Position numbers and translations under genes: made by a program. Under the pieces are notes generated by a model. The model worked only from the letters and a program-made list of their open reading frames with translations, ran no database searches and was not told the DNA's origin. A stretch of 64,000 nt of DNA. Source: Lentisphaerota bacterium. GTDB taxonomy: Bacteria; Verrucomicrobiota; Lentisphaeria; Victivallales; Victivallaceae. The stretch lies in NCBI GenBank assembly GCA_024225035.1, contig JAAEMX010000138.1, positions 28,756-92,755 of the forward strand. Direction: 5' to 3'. This document shows positions 63,600 through 64,000 of the stretch, one piece after another (positions within the stretch are counted from its first letter, which is position 1; each line of letters begins with the position of its first letter).

Positions 63600-63641
63600 T
63601 TTGTTTCCATATGTTGACATTTGTTTCCTTAGCCCTATAAT
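63600..63641 (+). promoter_or_regulatory. Consensus promoter with two repressor-like repeats
   Basis: TTGACA (63614-63619) and TATAAT (63636-63641), 16 bp apart, both perfect. TTTGTTTCC occurs at 63600-63608 and again at 63620-63628, exactly 20 bp apart (two helical turns), the second between -35 and -10. Likely operators of the leftward XRE repressor, controlling the small ORF and the excisionase-like gene. Confidence 0.6.
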
Positions 63642-63702
63642 TATAAGTAGAGAGACATGAGTAAAGCTTAACAGGAGGCTGGGCTAAGGCTCAGAAAAGA
63701 GA

Positions 63703-63879
63703 ATGGACATTTCAAGATTCTACAGAAGTTTCAATCGTAAGCATGAGTACTTTGAAACACTCTTCCTACTACACCACAAACGCCGGGTTTATAAAAAACT
63801 GGTCAGAAAATATTCAGCAGCCAATGACATTTCTCAGAACTCTGTAGCGCTGGTCGCTTTGGAACTGAGAAGTATCTGA
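63703..63879 (+). CDS. Hypothetical 58-residue protein of the element
   Basis: MDISRFYRSFNRKHEYFETL at the start, then a basic middle (HHKRRVYKKLVRKY) and a helical end. AAAGAGA precedes the ATG, a weak ribosome site; an AGGAGG 26 bases earlier has no start codon in range. Position between the element promoter and the excisionase gene suggests a real early gene, perhaps DNA-binding. No family recognised. Confidence 0.5.
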   Translation: MDISRFYRSFNRKHEYFETLFLLHHKRRVYKKLVRKYSAANDISQNSVALVALELRSI

Positions 63880-63911
63880 GTATAAAAGCTTAAGTTAAAA
63901 GGGAGGTTGCC

Positions 63912-64000
63912 ATGGCAGAATTTCTTAACACGATTGAAGTAGCTGAGAAGTTAGGTGTCGCAGAAGCTACGTTGAGAGGCTGGCGAGTCGTTGGCAAAGG
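63912..64000 (+). CDS. Excisionase/MerR-like helix-turn-helix protein (partial)
   Basis: 29 residues visible: MAEFLNTIEVAEKLGVAEAT then LRGWRVVGKG, running off the window. The pattern is the N-terminal winged helix of Xis/AlpA and DNA-binding proteins of the HTH_17 family, which direct excision. GGGAGG lies six bases before the ATG, a strong ribosome site. Confidence 0.7.
   Translation, partial: MAEFLNTIEVAEKLGVAEATLRGWRVVGK

Larger units (their letters stand above)
61730..64000. mobile_element. Left end of an integrative element (extends past the window)
   Basis: Starts at the break in the GDSL gene and holds a tyrosine integrase, a leftward XRE repressor, a consensus rightward promoter with paired repeats, a small ORF and an excisionase-like gene, the typical left-end order of a prophage or ICE. 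AT content and codon use differ from the preceding housekeeping genes. The exact left boundary is not visible because the attachment core can only be defined with the right end. Confidence 0.75.

Noticed and set aside
1..64000. CRISPR array, IS element or rRNA operon
   Set aside because: No regularly spaced direct repeats, no transposase-like reading frame and no rRNA or tRNA sequence were seen on either strand.

Overview
The window is a chromosome segment of about 40% GC from a Gram-negative bacterium. Outer-membrane genes are present (Lnt, a WaaP-type lipopolysaccharide kinase next to a family-4 glycosyltransferase, RlpA), together with the MEP isoprenoid pathway (dxr, ispG). The mix also includes a YitJ-type methyltransferase/MTHFR fusion, a duplicated phosphofructokinase and a NAT_N/GNAT_C acyltransferase. 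This fits a member of the PVC superphylum, perhaps Lentisphaerota, but no rRNA or tRNA is present to prove it.

Left part (1-6.4 kb): a disaccharide locus with the 5' part of a GH65 phosphorylase, an MFS permease, a divergent LysR regulator and a GH37 trehalase-like protein. The GH37 protein seems to lack the usual catalytic glutamate. An orphan protein-kinase-like gene follows in AT-rich DNA. From 6.8 to 12.4 kb lies a tightly coupled lactate operon, larA-etfB-etfA-glcD. It encodes a racemase and an electron-confurcating lactate dehydrogenase of the Acetobacterium Lct type. Two GntR/LldR-type palindromes lie in front of it and a GntR-family regulator is upstream.

Middle (12.5-36 kb): mostly housekeeping genes in small units: aat, uvrB, a eukaryote-like tandem phosphofructokinase behind a structured leader, a PHP phosphoesterase, srkA, a homocysteine methyltransferase/MTHFR fusion, an aspartate aminotransferase, an acyltransferase, lnt, nadB, pcnB, a ruined truC-like pseudouridine synthase, plsC, a KefB-type antiporter, a membrane-tethered MsrB-MsrA fusion and a sugar transporter.

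From 37 to 49 kb runs a long leftward cluster: accD, the SRP RNA gene, rph, dnaX, ybaB, recR, folE, dtd, dxr, rseP (three PDZ domains), ispG and a sugar-nucleotide epimerase. dnaX carries an A9 run where slippage in either direction meets a stop codon at once. From 49 to 61 kb come comF, recO, HAD phosphatases, lipopolysaccharide core genes, a SpoU methyltransferase, priA, a zinc-ribbon gene with an apparent in-frame nonsense codon, a candidate small RNA, an amino-acid transporter, rlpA and a 5'-nucleotidase.

Right end (61.2-64 kb): a GDSL lipase gene is cut short and followed directly by a tyrosine integrase, a leftward XRE repressor, a consensus promoter with two repeats exactly 20 bp apart, a 58-codon ORF and the start of an excisionase-like gene. 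This is the left end of an integrative element whose cargo lies beyond the window.
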